Below, piece after piece: positions 14,311 through 21,809 of a stretch of 22,468 nucleotides of DNA. The DNA is from Microbacterium sp. (GTDB taxonomy: Bacteria > Actinomycetota > Actinomycetes > Actinomycetales > Microbacteriaceae), in contig DQHP01000065.1 in assembly GCA_003524435.1 (NCBI GenBank), positions 1 through 22,468 on the forward strand, read 5' to 3'. The notes beneath the pieces were generated by a model. That model ran no database searches, was not told the DNA's origin, and saw only the letters and a program-made list of their open reading frames with translations. Every line of letters begins with the position of its first letter. Within the stretch, counting starts at the first letter, position 1. Both the position numbers and the translations under genes were made by a program.

Positions 14311-15294
14311 TCAGAACGCGGGCTCGACGTCTTCCACGTTGTCGATCGTGACTACCGTGAGCGGGATCGGAAGGCGGTTTTCTACCGTCTCGCCCGCGGC
14401 GACCTGGAGGATCGTCTCCAGCGCCAGCTTGCCGTCTTCGACGGGCGACTGGACGATCGTCGCGTAGAACTGGCCCTCGCGGATCGAGTCGAAGGCATCC
14501 TGCTGACCGTTGATACCCACGATGCTGGGGATCTCTGCCATGTCGCGTCCGGATTCTGCCCATGCATCGATGAACCCACGAGCCATGGTGTCGTCGTTCG
14601 CGTAGACGCCGTCGATGTCATCGCCGAAGCGGGTGATCAGGTCGCGGCTCGCGACCAGTGCCTTCTGTTGGTCGAAGTCGGCGTTCACCGTCTGGAGGAC
14701 CTCGATGCCAGAACCCACCTCGTCCAGGCGCTCAGTGAAGCCGTCGACGCGACCGATGCTCGTACCGTTTCCGGCCTGGCCGGCGATGATCACAACATTG
14801 CCGGTACCACCGAGCGTTTCTTCCATGGCGTCGGCCGCCAGCACGCCCTCTTCGTACACGTCAGGGCCGGTGAAGCTCGCAACCAGCTCCAGTGCCTCAT
14901 CGTCCATGGGGGAGTTGATGAGTACAACCGGGATGCCGGCGGACTGCGCCTGGATGAGGCCGGGGATGTATGCCTGCGGGTCGAGAGGCCACAGGACGAT
15001 GCCGTCCGGGTTCCGGCCGACGCAGGTCGTGAGCTGTTCCGTGCCCGTCTGCACATCGAAGTCCTGGCTCAACATTGTGATCTCTGCACCGGCTTCGTCG
15101 GCCGCTGCGAGGAAGGCTTCGTTCGCCGGGGTTGCGTAGGCGTGCGACTCGGCCGCGGTGATGTAGCAGATCTCGGCAGACTCGGCACCGGCCGAACCGC
15201 CTTCTGAATCTCCGCCGGTTCCGGTGGATGCACATCCGGCGAGCAGCAGCATTGCCGCGGCCCCAGCGGCTCCGATCAGGTGTGTGCGCTTCAT
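14311..15294 (-). CDS. Sugar ABC transporter substrate-binding lipoprotein (RbsB-like)
   Basis: 327 residues. Signal peptide with lipobox LLLAGC; Cys21 is the lipid anchor, followed by a Gly/Ser/Glu spacer. The mature protein is a type-1 periplasmic-binding fold of the ribose/galactose group: ICYITAAESHAYATPANEAF, the DGIVLWPLDPQAY block, GNVVIIAGQAGNGTS and DGVYANDDTMARGFIDA. It captures the sugar and delivers it to the RbsC-type permeases. The ATG overlaps the upstream permease stop as ATGA and has AAAGGA 8 nt upstream. It is the last gene of the operon, whereas in many Rbs-type operons the binding protein is upstream. The sugar cannot be deduced. Confidence 0.9.
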   Translation of the reverse strand: MKRTHLIGAAGAAAMLLLAGCASTGTGGDSEGGSAGAESAEICYITAAESHAYATPANEAFLAAADEAGAEITMLSQDFDVQTGTEQLTTCVGRNPDGIVLWPLDPQAYIPGLIQAQSAGIPVVLINSPMDDEALELVASFTGPDVYEEGVLAADAMEETLGGTGNVVIIAGQAGNGTSIGRVDGFTERLDEVGSGIEVLQTVNADFDQQKALVASRDLITRFGDDIDGVYANDDTMARGFIDAWAESGRDMAEIPSIVGINGQQDAFDSIREGQFYATIVQSPVEDGKLALETILQVAAGETVENRLPIPLTVVTIDNVEDVEPAF

Positions 15295-16346
15295 GCGATT
15301 GTCCTTTCACTTTCTTCTTGATGGGTGTGACTATTGCGAGAACGGAAGCGTCGAAGGAGGCCCCCGAGCGAGAGGTCGGTTCTGTGCCCATTAGCGGTGA
15401 GCCTGTCGAGCAGAATGAGCAGGATGAGAATGGTGCCGGTGACGATGTCTTGCACGTAACTGGGCACGCTCTGGTATTCCATCGCTGTCGTCAGCACGGC
15501 GAGTGTCAGCAGGCCGCCCAGCGTGCCCATCGCCGATCCGACACCGCCCTCCAGCCGGGTGCCGCCGATCACCACGGCAGCGATCGCCGTGAGCACGATG
15601 GTGTCGCCGAACACGGGGGAGCCCGTGTTCGAGGCGATGCTGAAGGTCACTCCCGCGATACCGGCCATCAGTCCGGAGAAGACGAACGCCCCGAACAGGT
15701 ACAGCCGTGCCCTGATGCCGCTGGCCGACGCACTGGCGGCATTGCTGCCGACCGCGAACATGTTCCGTCCGCCGACGGCTCTGGTCAGCCACAGGTGCAG
15801 CAGGATGATCAGTCCGACGAACAGGAGAACGCGTGGTGATACGGTCCCGCCGAGGGGCTGCGAGAGCGGAATTCCGAAGAACGGATCCACGCCGCTGACC
15901 GGACGGGATCCCGTGATGAGGTGGCATACAGCGCGGAAGAACAGCATGGACGCCAGCGTGGCGACGAGGGAATTGATTCGTAGAACGACGACAAGAAAGC
16001 CATTGATGGCACCGGCGGCAATCGCCACGGCGAGTCCGACAAGTGCTGCGGGCACTTGACCGAGGGATTCCTGCAGTCCGATCGCAGCGATGCCTGACAG
16101 CGCAAGGATCGCGCCTCCGGAGAGATCCAGCTGACCGGCGATGAGGACGACGGTCAAGCCGATCGCCAGCAGCCCCATGGTGGCAACCCTGTCGACGCCC
16201 AGACTGAGTGTGCGTCCTTCGAAAAAGCCGGGAACAAAAGACCCGGCGAGAGCGAGCGTCGTAACGAGGATGATGATGACCCGATACCGAACGAGTCCGA
16301 GAAAAGCCACGCTGTTGGTCAGGCGGGCGGTGGGTGAGGCGGTCAT
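15291..16346 (-). CDS. Sugar ABC transporter permease (RbsC-type), second copy
   Basis: 351 residues, eight to ten hydrophobic segments, BPD_transp_2 family. Family blocks: VVLIAGQLDLSGGAILALSG in the first half, GGRNMFAVGSNAASASASGI in the middle and LTAIAAVVIGGTRLEGGVGS near the end. A hydrophilic C-terminal tail (RRFRSRNSHTHQEESE) is longer than in the partner permease. It likely forms a heterodimer with the product of the preceding gene (16343-17344). Stop and start codons overlap its neighbours by ATGA on both sides. Confidence 0.9.
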   Translation of the reverse strand: MTASPTARLTNSVAFLGLVRYRVIIILVTTLALAGSFVPGFFEGRTLSLGVDRVATMGLLAIGLTVVLIAGQLDLSGGAILALSGIAAIGLQESLGQVPAALVGLAVAIAAGAINGFLVVVLRINSLVATLASMLFFRAVCHLITGSRPVSGVDPFFGIPLSQPLGGTVSPRVLLFVGLIILLHLWLTRAVGGRNMFAVGSNAASASASGIRARLYLFGAFVFSGLMAGIAGVTFSIASNTGSPVFGDTIVLTAIAAVVIGGTRLEGGVGSAMGTLGGLLTLAVLTTAMEYQSVPSYVQDIVTGTILILLILLDRLTANGHRTDLSLGGLLRRFRSRNSHTHQEESERTIA

Positions 16347-17344
16347 GAACGACCTCCCTTCCTGCGGAAGTACACATCGAGCGCGACGGCCGCAACGATG
16401 AGCGCGCCCTTCGCGATGCCCTGCACGGGGGTGGGTACCCCCTGGAGAACGAGAATGTTGTTGAGCAAGCCGACGAACAACAGGCCCCCGATCGCACGGG
16501 GGACACTTCCCGTGCCGCCGAGGAGGCTCACACCGCCCACGACGACCGCCGTGATCGCGTCGAATTCGTAACCGATCCCGATCCCGGGTCGTGCTGTCTG
16601 CAGCGTGATCGCCAGCAGGACTCCGGCGAGCCCGCTCAATCCAGCCGTGAGCACGAATGAGGATGCGCGGGTGAAGGAGAGCGGAGCCGCACTGGCGCGC
16701 ATCGCCTGCGGATTGCCGCCCGCGGCATAGACCCAGCGACCCAGTACGGTGCGCGACAGGATCAGATGGCCGATGAGGGCGATGATGATGAACACGATCA
16801 CGATGACGGGGATACCCAGCACGCGACTGTTGAGGAACTCCTGGGCAGCCTTATCCGAGCCGTAGACGATGACGCCGCCGACGCTCCACTGCGCTCCTCC
16901 GAGCACGATGGTGCCCACCGCGAGAGTGGTGATGACCGGGTTGATGCCGGCGTAACCGATGAGGAGGCCGTTCACGATACCCGCGATGAGCGCCGCGAGC
17001 ACTCCGATCAGCGCCGCCGCCGGCGTGCCGATGGATGGCTGCAGGCCGAGCGTCAGAATCGCACCGAGTGCGACCGTCGCCGGTACAGAAAGATCCGCCA
17101 GTCCGCGTGTGATGAACACGAACGTCATGCCCACGACAATGACTCCGAGGATCGAGATGTTGATCAGCACATTGGTGAGGTTGCCGACCGAGAAGAACTT
17201 GTCCGAGAGGACCGCGCCGATCACCAGCAGCAGGACGATCCCCGCGGGCATTCCGATCCACGAGCTCGCCCGTGATAGCCACCCGTCGCGCACCAGACGG
17301 TCGCTCCCCGTCTGTGCAGTCTTGTTTTCGACTTCTGTGCTCAT
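16343..17344 (-). CDS. Sugar ABC transporter permease (RbsC-type), first copy
   Basis: 333 residues with about eight to ten membrane segments after a 20-residue polar N-terminus. Blocks typical of RbsC: ITRGLADLSVPATVALGAI, GRWVYAAGGNPQAMRASA and FDAITAVVVGGVSLLGGTGS. The blocks align with those of the following permease but the sequences are clearly diverged, so the pair is an old duplication or independent paralogues rather than a recent copy. ATGA overlap with the ATPase gene upstream and with the second permease downstream. Role: membrane channel of the importer. Confidence 0.9.
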   Translation of the reverse strand: MSTEVENKTAQTGSDRLVRDGWLSRASSWIGMPAGIVLLLVIGAVLSDKFFSVGNLTNVLINISILGVIVVGMTFVFITRGLADLSVPATVALGAILTLGLQPSIGTPAAALIGVLAALIAGIVNGLLIGYAGINPVITTLAVGTIVLGGAQWSVGGVIVYGSDKAAQEFLNSRVLGIPVIVIVFIIIALIGHLILSRTVLGRWVYAAGGNPQAMRASAAPLSFTRASSFVLTAGLSGLAGVLLAITLQTARPGIGIGYEFDAITAVVVGGVSLLGGTGSVPRAIGGLLFVGLLNNILVLQGVPTPVQGIAKGALIVAAVALDVYFRRKGGRS

Positions 17345-18837
17345 GCCAGCACCTCCCCTGTTGCCGCGTGCATGACGGACTTCTCATCCGCGTCACTGCG
17401 GTCGAATTCCGCCGATACCGTCCCCTCGTGGAGGACATAGACTCGATCGCTCACCGCGAGCACTTCCGGCAGCTCCGAGGAGATCAGCAGGATCGCCACG
17501 CCGGAAGCCGCCAGCTCGCCGATGATGCGGTGGATGTCCGCTTTTGCGCCGACGTCGACGCCGCGCGTCGGCTCATCCAGCAGCAGCACATCCGGTCTCG
17601 CCGCCAGCCATTTGGCTATGACGACCTTCTGCTGGTTGCCGCCGCTGAGCGTCTCGACCGCCCGATCGATCACTGGTGGCGAGACTCCGAGTTCGTCCAC
17701 CTTGGCGCGCACGAGCTCACGCTCACGCGAACGGGAGATCCACCCGGCAGTGCCGAGATTTCCGAGAACAGGCAGGGCGACGTTGTCTTTGATCGACCCA
17801 GCGGGAATGATCCCATCGCGCTTGCGATCCTCGGGCACATACGCGATGCCCGCGCGCACTCCCTGACGCGGTGTGCGCGCTCGTACTGCCTCGCCATTGA
17901 TGCTGATCGTTCCGGAATCGTGCCTGTCCAGTCCGAAGATGGCGCGGGCGACCTCCGTGCGTCCGGCACCGACGAGTCCTGCCAAGCCGACGATCTCGCC
18001 CGCGCGTACAGTCAACGAGACATCAGTGAACGCGCCGATCCGAGTGAGCTCGCGAACATCGAGCACGACCTCTCCGATGGGGACATCCTTCTTAGGGAAC
18101 ACGTCAGTGAGTTCGCGGCCGACCATGAGCGCGATCATCTCCGATGCGCTGAGCCCCTCTGCGGGACGTGTGTCGATCTGCGTGCCATCGCGCAGCACCG
18201 TGACCTGGTCCGCGAGCTCAAGCACCTCCCTGAGGCGGTGACTGATGTAGATGACTGCGATCCCGTCGGCGCGCATGAGACGGATGACGCGGAAGAGGGC
18301 CTGGGCCTCGTGTTCACTCAGCGATGACGTGGGCTCGTCGAGCACGATGATGCGCGGGCGGGCGGCATACGCCTTGGCGATCTCGACGAGCTGCTGCTGA
18401 CTGACAGTGAGGGATCCGAGCATCACATGCGGATCGATGTTCGCCTCCAACGCGTGCAGGACGGCTTCCGCCTCGCGAAGAAGCGTGCCCTTGCGCACCA
18501 TCCCCCACCTCGACGGCATCGCGCCCAACGTGATGTTCTCCGCGACTGTGAGGTCGGGCACGAGGTTGAGTTCCTGATAGACCATGCCGATGCCGCGGCG
18601 TCGAGCATCGAGCTGTCCGCCGATACGCACGACCTCTCCGCCGAGGGCGATGGTGCCAGCATCCGGTTGATAGAGCCCAGCGAGAATCTTCATCAGTGTC
18701 GATTTGCCGGCGCCGTTTTCTCCGACGATGGCGTGGACCTCGCCCTCCCGCACGACGAGATCCACGTCGCTGAGGGCTTTGATGCCCGGGAAGGACTTCG
18801 AGATGCCACGCATCTCGAGGGCGACCGTGTCATTCAT
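17341..18837 (-). CDS. Sugar ABC transporter ATP-binding protein (RbsA-type, two NBDs)
   Basis: 498 residues, normal for RbsA/MglA/XylG ATPases with two fused nucleotide-binding domains. Domain 1: Walker A GENGAGKST at 39-47, signature LTVSQQQ at 143-149, Walker B IIVLDEP at 163-169. Domain 2: the Walker A position is the degenerate GLVGAGRTE (287-295) lacking the Lys, as usual in this family, with signature LSGGNQQK at 397-404 and Walker B VLLLDEP at 417-423. It energises sugar import through the two permeases. The ATG overlaps the stop of the DUF4432 gene (ATGA). These pumps carry pentoses, hexoses, polyols or autoinducer-type molecules; the class does not fix the substrate. Confidence 0.94.
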   Translation of the reverse strand: MNDTVALEMRGISKSFPGIKALSDVDLVVREGEVHAIVGENGAGKSTLMKILAGLYQPDAGTIALGGEVVRIGGQLDARRRGIGMVYQELNLVPDLTVAENITLGAMPSRWGMVRKGTLLREAEAVLHALEANIDPHVMLGSLTVSQQQLVEIAKAYAARPRIIVLDEPTSSLSEHEAQALFRVIRLMRADGIAVIYISHRLREVLELADQVTVLRDGTQIDTRPAEGLSASEMIALMVGRELTDVFPKKDVPIGEVVLDVRELTRIGAFTDVSLTVRAGEIVGLAGLVGAGRTEVARAIFGLDRHDSGTISINGEAVRARTPRQGVRAGIAYVPEDRKRDGIIPAGSIKDNVALPVLGNLGTAGWISRSRERELVRAKVDELGVSPPVIDRAVETLSGGNQQKVVIAKWLAARPDVLLLDEPTRGVDVGAKADIHRIIGELAASGVAILLISSELPEVLAVSDRVYVLHEGTVSAEFDRSDADEKSVMHAATGEVLA

Positions 18838-19889
18838 TGCTTCACCTTCGAACCTGATCGATGGGGCTCGGAGCGGCTGACGCCGGCCGAGAACTCTAGA
18901 ACGTACGACGCGGATTCACCCGGCTGTAGGACGGGGAGCACGCCGTCTTCCTCTGCGGCGACTCGTCCGCGGCTCCAGTCGACGTTCGTCGGCTCGAGCC
19001 CGAGTACGTAGTGGCCTTCGCCGAGCATCTTCCACTGGTGCAGCGCAGGAAGCGTCGTGGTGTCGAAGCGCAGTTCGAGGCGAGTGTTCTGCTGTGCGTT
19101 GTCGACCGAGACGCATGCCGTTGCGAGGTCTCGGAAGTCATGCCGGAAGACCTGCTCGGCGTAGTCGGGCTGCGGGCCGGTCAACGTGTGCCATGTAGCG
19201 ACCCCGCGCGCAGCATCCGCATCACGTGGACTGAGGCTGTTCGACGGGATCTCGAGTTCTGCATGCTCGCTGACCAGTGGCCACCCAAGGTTGCAGTGAT
19301 AGAGAATCATGTGGCCGGACGGCTGATGCGCCTCATTCGTGACGACATCTTCGATGCGCAGGCTCGTGCCACCGAGCGGCGCCGTGATCTTGCGGCGCAG
19401 GACGAGGTTCTCACCGAACACGCGCGCCTGGCGAACCTCGCCTTCCACGACGATCTCTTCGGCGGCGACCTCGACCCTCGTTACAGTCGCCGATGTCGAG
19501 CTGATCCGCCCGTGCATCGGATACTCCGTTCCGCCGTCATCGATGCTGGGCGGGCCGTACGCGTCCAGACCGCAGGTCGTCAGCATTCCTCCGCCGAACA
19601 TCCTGAGCCAGTCGGTTCCTCTCTGACTCGCGAGGGCCGGATGGCCGAAGCCCGGCGGGGCGATCCAGCTCAGCGGCACGCCCCGGAAGGTCATGGCGCC
19701 GAGGTCAAGAGCACGATCCGGCAGCACATCGACGCAGAGTCCTCCGCCCGTCTCCACGCGAATCACTCGAGTCCCTCGGGCAGGACCCTGTGTGAAGGTC
19801 ATCTCCTCTGCGCGGGCGACCTGGCTGATCGATCCCACGCGGGTGCGCACCTCATCGAGTGCGGCACCCCAGATTGTCGTCGGTGTCAT
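18834..19889 (-). CDS. DUF4432 family protein, aldose-1-epimerase-like fold
   Basis: 351 residues, cytoplasmic. Blocks typical of DUF4432: DRALDLG at 58-64, TTCGLD at 104-109, HGRIS at 126-130, YHCNLG at 197-202 and GLEPTN at 297-302. The family is related to galactose mutarotases, which interconvert sugar anomers; His126, His198 and Glu299 are candidates for sugar contact or catalysis, by analogy only. The ATG directly follows the TAG of the cupin gene (0 bp) and the stop overlaps the ATPase start. Its place between an isomerase and an importer suggests it presents the right anomer of the incoming sugar to the isomerase. Not characterised to my knowledge. Confidence 0.85.
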   Translation of the reverse strand: MTPTTIWGAALDEVRTRVGSISQVARAEEMTFTQGPARGTRVIRVETGGGLCVDVLPDRALDLGAMTFRGVPLSWIAPPGFGHPALASQRGTDWLRMFGGGMLTTCGLDAYGPPSIDDGGTEYPMHGRISSTSATVTRVEVAAEEIVVEGEVRQARVFGENLVLRRKITAPLGGTSLRIEDVVTNEAHQPSGHMILYHCNLGWPLVSEHAELEIPSNSLSPRDADAARGVATWHTLTGPQPDYAEQVFRHDFRDLATACVSVDNAQQNTRLELRFDTTTLPALHQWKMLGEGHYVLGLEPTNVDWSRGRVAAEEDGVLPVLQPGESASYVLEFSAGVSRSEPHRSGSKVKQ

Positions 19890-21146
19890 CTACAGACCCA
19901 GTTCCACCCGTTCGGCGGCCAACTGTCCGTTGCCGGGGCCGAAGTGCTTCAAGATCACCAGGTCGTCGGTTTCGGATGCGTTCACGATCCGCACTCCGTC
20001 GCGGGCGGCGGAGGACGTCACGAAGAATTCATCGCTGGAGAACTGGCCGTAGCGGATGGACGTGATCGCTGCGAGGGATTGTCCGTTGATCGTGCCGCCT
20101 CCCGCGACGGCGATCATGCCGTAGGCATCTCGCTCGGAGATCGTCGCTGAACCACCGGGCGCCACCGTGAGTTCTTTCGCGCTGAAGGCCTCCGAGCGAT
20201 AGGTGATCCACCGCTCGATGTACTCCGGCGAATCGGACTGTGCGCTTGCGAGCGTCCGCACCGGCGCGGTGAAGCGATTGCTCCAGAACTCCGGGTCAAC
20301 GTTTCGCTCCCAGTCGACGAGTTCGACGATGAAGTCGAGGTCGCCCACACGGTCCGCGGGCACGTCCTTCCAGAGCAGTTCGTCGGCGACTTCGCGGTTG
20401 TTCGACCACGATTCCGTCATCGCGAACACGTCGCATGCGGCCTGCGGCTCGTAAGTGCACATGCTCGCGGGAGCGTGCAGGATTCCCGCTGGTACGTCCC
20501 ATCCGGTGCCGGGTGTGATGCGGTAGGCCTTCGAGAGGTCAGTGATCCGGTTGTCGCCACCGCGGAGGAACCCAGCGAACTTCTCACGCAGCTGATCCTT
20601 CGTGACTTCTGGATGCAGCCCGAAGAAGGTGTAGGGGAAGCGCCCGCCGTGGTCGTTCATCTGGGGCGGAAAGTAGTACGCCTCGGGCTTGCCGGGCTTG
20701 CCGACGAGGGCGGCGTGCTCATCGCGGTGATGGATGTGGAAGGGCAGGGGGAACTCATTGTCGAAGAATTTCGAATACATCGGCCACAGGCCGTGGGAGT
20801 CCCACAGGTCACCGATGACATCTGACTTCATGTGGGCGATCAGCTCGTCGAAGGGAATGACGCCGCCATCGGGATCGCGCACGAGGCTGAGGCCCTCGAA
20901 TGGGTCGGTGCGAGGGCCGTTGTCTGCGCGGATCGCGCTGGCCAGCCAGCGCTCGTCGATGCCGCCGCGCTCCTTGCCGAGGGGGAAGTAGTCGTCCTGA
21001 TGCAGGCGGATCCGGCGCCCGGGAGTGCAGAACGCGCGGGGAACCCACGCCGGTGCCAGACGGAGCACGCCTCCGGTGGCGTTCATGGCCCGCTCGATCG
21101 CTGCCTCGCTGGTCTGAACGTTCTCGTAGGGTCCTGCGTTCGCCAT
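19890..21146 (-). CDS. Cupin sugar isomerase, phosphomannose-isomerase-like
   Basis: 418 residues, cytoplasmic. The metal-site pattern of type I phosphomannose isomerases can be read: His137 and His139 (FHIHHRDEHAAL), Glu155 (GKPEAYYF) and His224 (VPAGILHAP). A C-terminal second beta-barrel-like part carries VAPGGSATISERDAYGMIAVAGGG. It probably interconverts an aldose and a ketose, phosphorylated or free; the substrate is unknown. First gene of the sugar operon. The ATG is about 8 nt after AAAGGAG, and a LacI-type operator lies 54 bp upstream. Sequence outside the metal site (for example FLRGGDNRITDLSKAYRITPGTGWD) differs from classical ManA, so I do not name it manA. Confidence 0.8.
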   Translation of the reverse strand: MANAGPYENVQTSEAAIERAMNATGGVLRLAPAWVPRAFCTPGRRIRLHQDDYFPLGKERGGIDERWLASAIRADNGPRTDPFEGLSLVRDPDGGVIPFDELIAHMKSDVIGDLWDSHGLWPMYSKFFDNEFPLPFHIHHRDEHAALVGKPGKPEAYYFPPQMNDHGGRFPYTFFGLHPEVTKDQLREKFAGFLRGGDNRITDLSKAYRITPGTGWDVPAGILHAPASMCTYEPQAACDVFAMTESWSNNREVADELLWKDVPADRVGDLDFIVELVDWERNVDPEFWSNRFTAPVRTLASAQSDSPEYIERWITYRSEAFSAKELTVAPGGSATISERDAYGMIAVAGGGTINGQSLAAITSIRYGQFSSDEFFVTSSAARDGVRIVNASETDDLVILKHFGPGNGQLAAERVELGL

Positions 21147-21199
21147 CTCTGTCTACTCCTTTGTGGACGCGGTCTTCCGCCAGCGTCTTTGCCGTTCAA

Positions 21200-21216
21200 A
21201 TGGTTCATTGAACCAT
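21200..21216. promoter_or_regulatory. Operator of the sugar operon for the LacI-family regulator
   Basis: ATGGTTCATTGAACCAT is a perfect 17-bp palindrome around a central T/A. It lies about 7-23 bp downstream of the predicted transcription start, where bound repressor would block elongation or open complex formation. Near-identical copy at 13214-13228. Confidence 0.85.
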
Positions 21217-21219
21217 CCC

Positions 21220-21234
21220 TGTTTCAGTGAATTT
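21220..21234. promoter_or_regulatory. Possible weak second operator overlapping the -10
   Basis: TGTTTCAGTGAATTT resembles TGGTTCA-W-TGAACCA, with the core TTCA-n-TGAA kept. Its centre is 19 bp from the centre of the main operator and it overlaps the -10. Tentative. Confidence 0.35.
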
Positions 21235-21258
21235 AGCGGATCTTTGACACCACCGCAA
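21230..21258 (-). promoter_or_regulatory. Predicted promoter of the sugar operon
   Basis: On the minus strand: -35 TTGCGG at 21258-21253, 17-bp spacer, -10 TAAATT at 21235-21230. Start near 21223, giving a leader of about 77 nt to the ATG at 21146. Confidence 0.6.
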
Positions 21259-21295
21259 CAGGTCACTCTTCGGCGCGTCGCCTGTAAATGACAAA

Positions 21296-21320
21296 GACCC
21301 CGCCTTGGAGGGGCGGGGTC
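21296..21320 (-). terminator. Terminator hairpin upstream of the sugar operon
   Basis: GACCCCGCC (21296-21304) pairs with GGCGGGGTC (21312-21320), extendable by G-T pairs. On the minus strand TTTGTCATTT follows, so it works in that direction. It would stop DUF3073 readthrough from entering the sugar operon. Confidence 0.75.
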
Positions 21321-21430
21321 GGGACGTCGAGCAGAGGTTTCAGGTGGGTTGGCTTCAGCGGTCGGCGAAGACAGGGCGACCGGTGTATCGCTGCGATCCT
21401 GCGGAATCTCGAGGCTGCGGGCACGCCAAA

Positions 21431-21456
21431 GACCCCGCTACCGAAGTAGCGGGGTC
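21431..21456 (-). terminator. Terminator of the DUF3073 gene with a TTCG loop
   Basis: GACCCCGCTAC (21431-21441) and GTAGCGGGGTC (21446-21456) form a perfect 11-bp stem. On the minus strand the loop reads C(TTCG)G, the very stable tetraloop, and TTTGG follows. It lies 14 bp past the DUF3073 stop. Confidence 0.88.
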
Positions 21457-21470
21457 AAGGTCAAACGAAC

Positions 21471-21659
21471 TCAGGCCTTCTCGAGTTCGTCTTCGTCTTC
21501 ATCCGCGTAGTCGTCTGCCCATTTGTCGACGTACGCGTTTTCGTCGTCGGAAGGATGCGCAAGCTCACGCTCCAGCGCAGAAGTATTCAAGGACGGACTA
21601 TACGCCTTGAGTTCTCGGGCGATTTTAGTGTGTTTCGCCTTTTGACGGCCACGGCCCAT
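21471..21659 (-). CDS. DUF3073 family protein
   Basis: 62 residues, small and highly charged. The N-terminus MGRGRQKAKHTKIARELKAYSP is the family's hallmark: basic, with GRGRQKAK and ARELK. The C-terminal half is very acidic (WADDYADEDEDELEKA). The family is widespread in actinobacteria and usually sits beside purM/purF; its function is unknown. The ATG at 21659 has AAGGGGG about 8-10 nt upstream and gives the conserved N-terminus; a start 12 codons earlier adds residues not seen in the family. It has its own terminator, so is probably a monocistronic unit. Here it is about 8.5 kb from the end of purF's MFS partner gene. Confidence 0.92.
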   Translation of the reverse strand: MGRGRQKAKHTKIARELKAYSPSLNTSALERELAHPSDDENAYVDKWADDYADEDEDELEKA

Positions 21660-21809
21660 GCGCGAGACCCCCTTACGAGTTAGGCAGTCGGACAATCTCG
21701 TGCCCGATGCATTTCACGACACCGGCTCGCGGCCGGTAAGAGTAGCATTCAGGATAGCACGATGGCCAGGTCCTCTGGCTTTCCCGGGCACGTGAAGGGA
21801 CTGATTCTC

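Larger units (their letters stand above)
21147..21470. other. Regulatory gap between the sugar operon and DUF3073
   Basis: A 324-bp stretch without a gene I can support. From right to left it holds the DUF3073 terminator (21431-21456), a 110-bp segment without clear features, a second similar terminator (21296-21320), the sugar operon promoter (21230-21258) and its operators (21200-21234), and the leader with AAAGGAG for the cupin gene. A 54-codon frame from a GTG at 21427 runs leftwards through the second terminator; it lacks a ribosome-binding site and I do not call it. Confidence 0.7.

Noticed and set aside
21264..21427. Small minus-strand frame of 54 codons from a GTG
   Set aside because: No ribosome-binding site, and it reads through a strong terminator hairpin.
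21321..21430. tRNA gene between the two terminators
   Set aside because: No T-loop (GTTCNANNC) or acceptor-stem pairing could be found on either strand.
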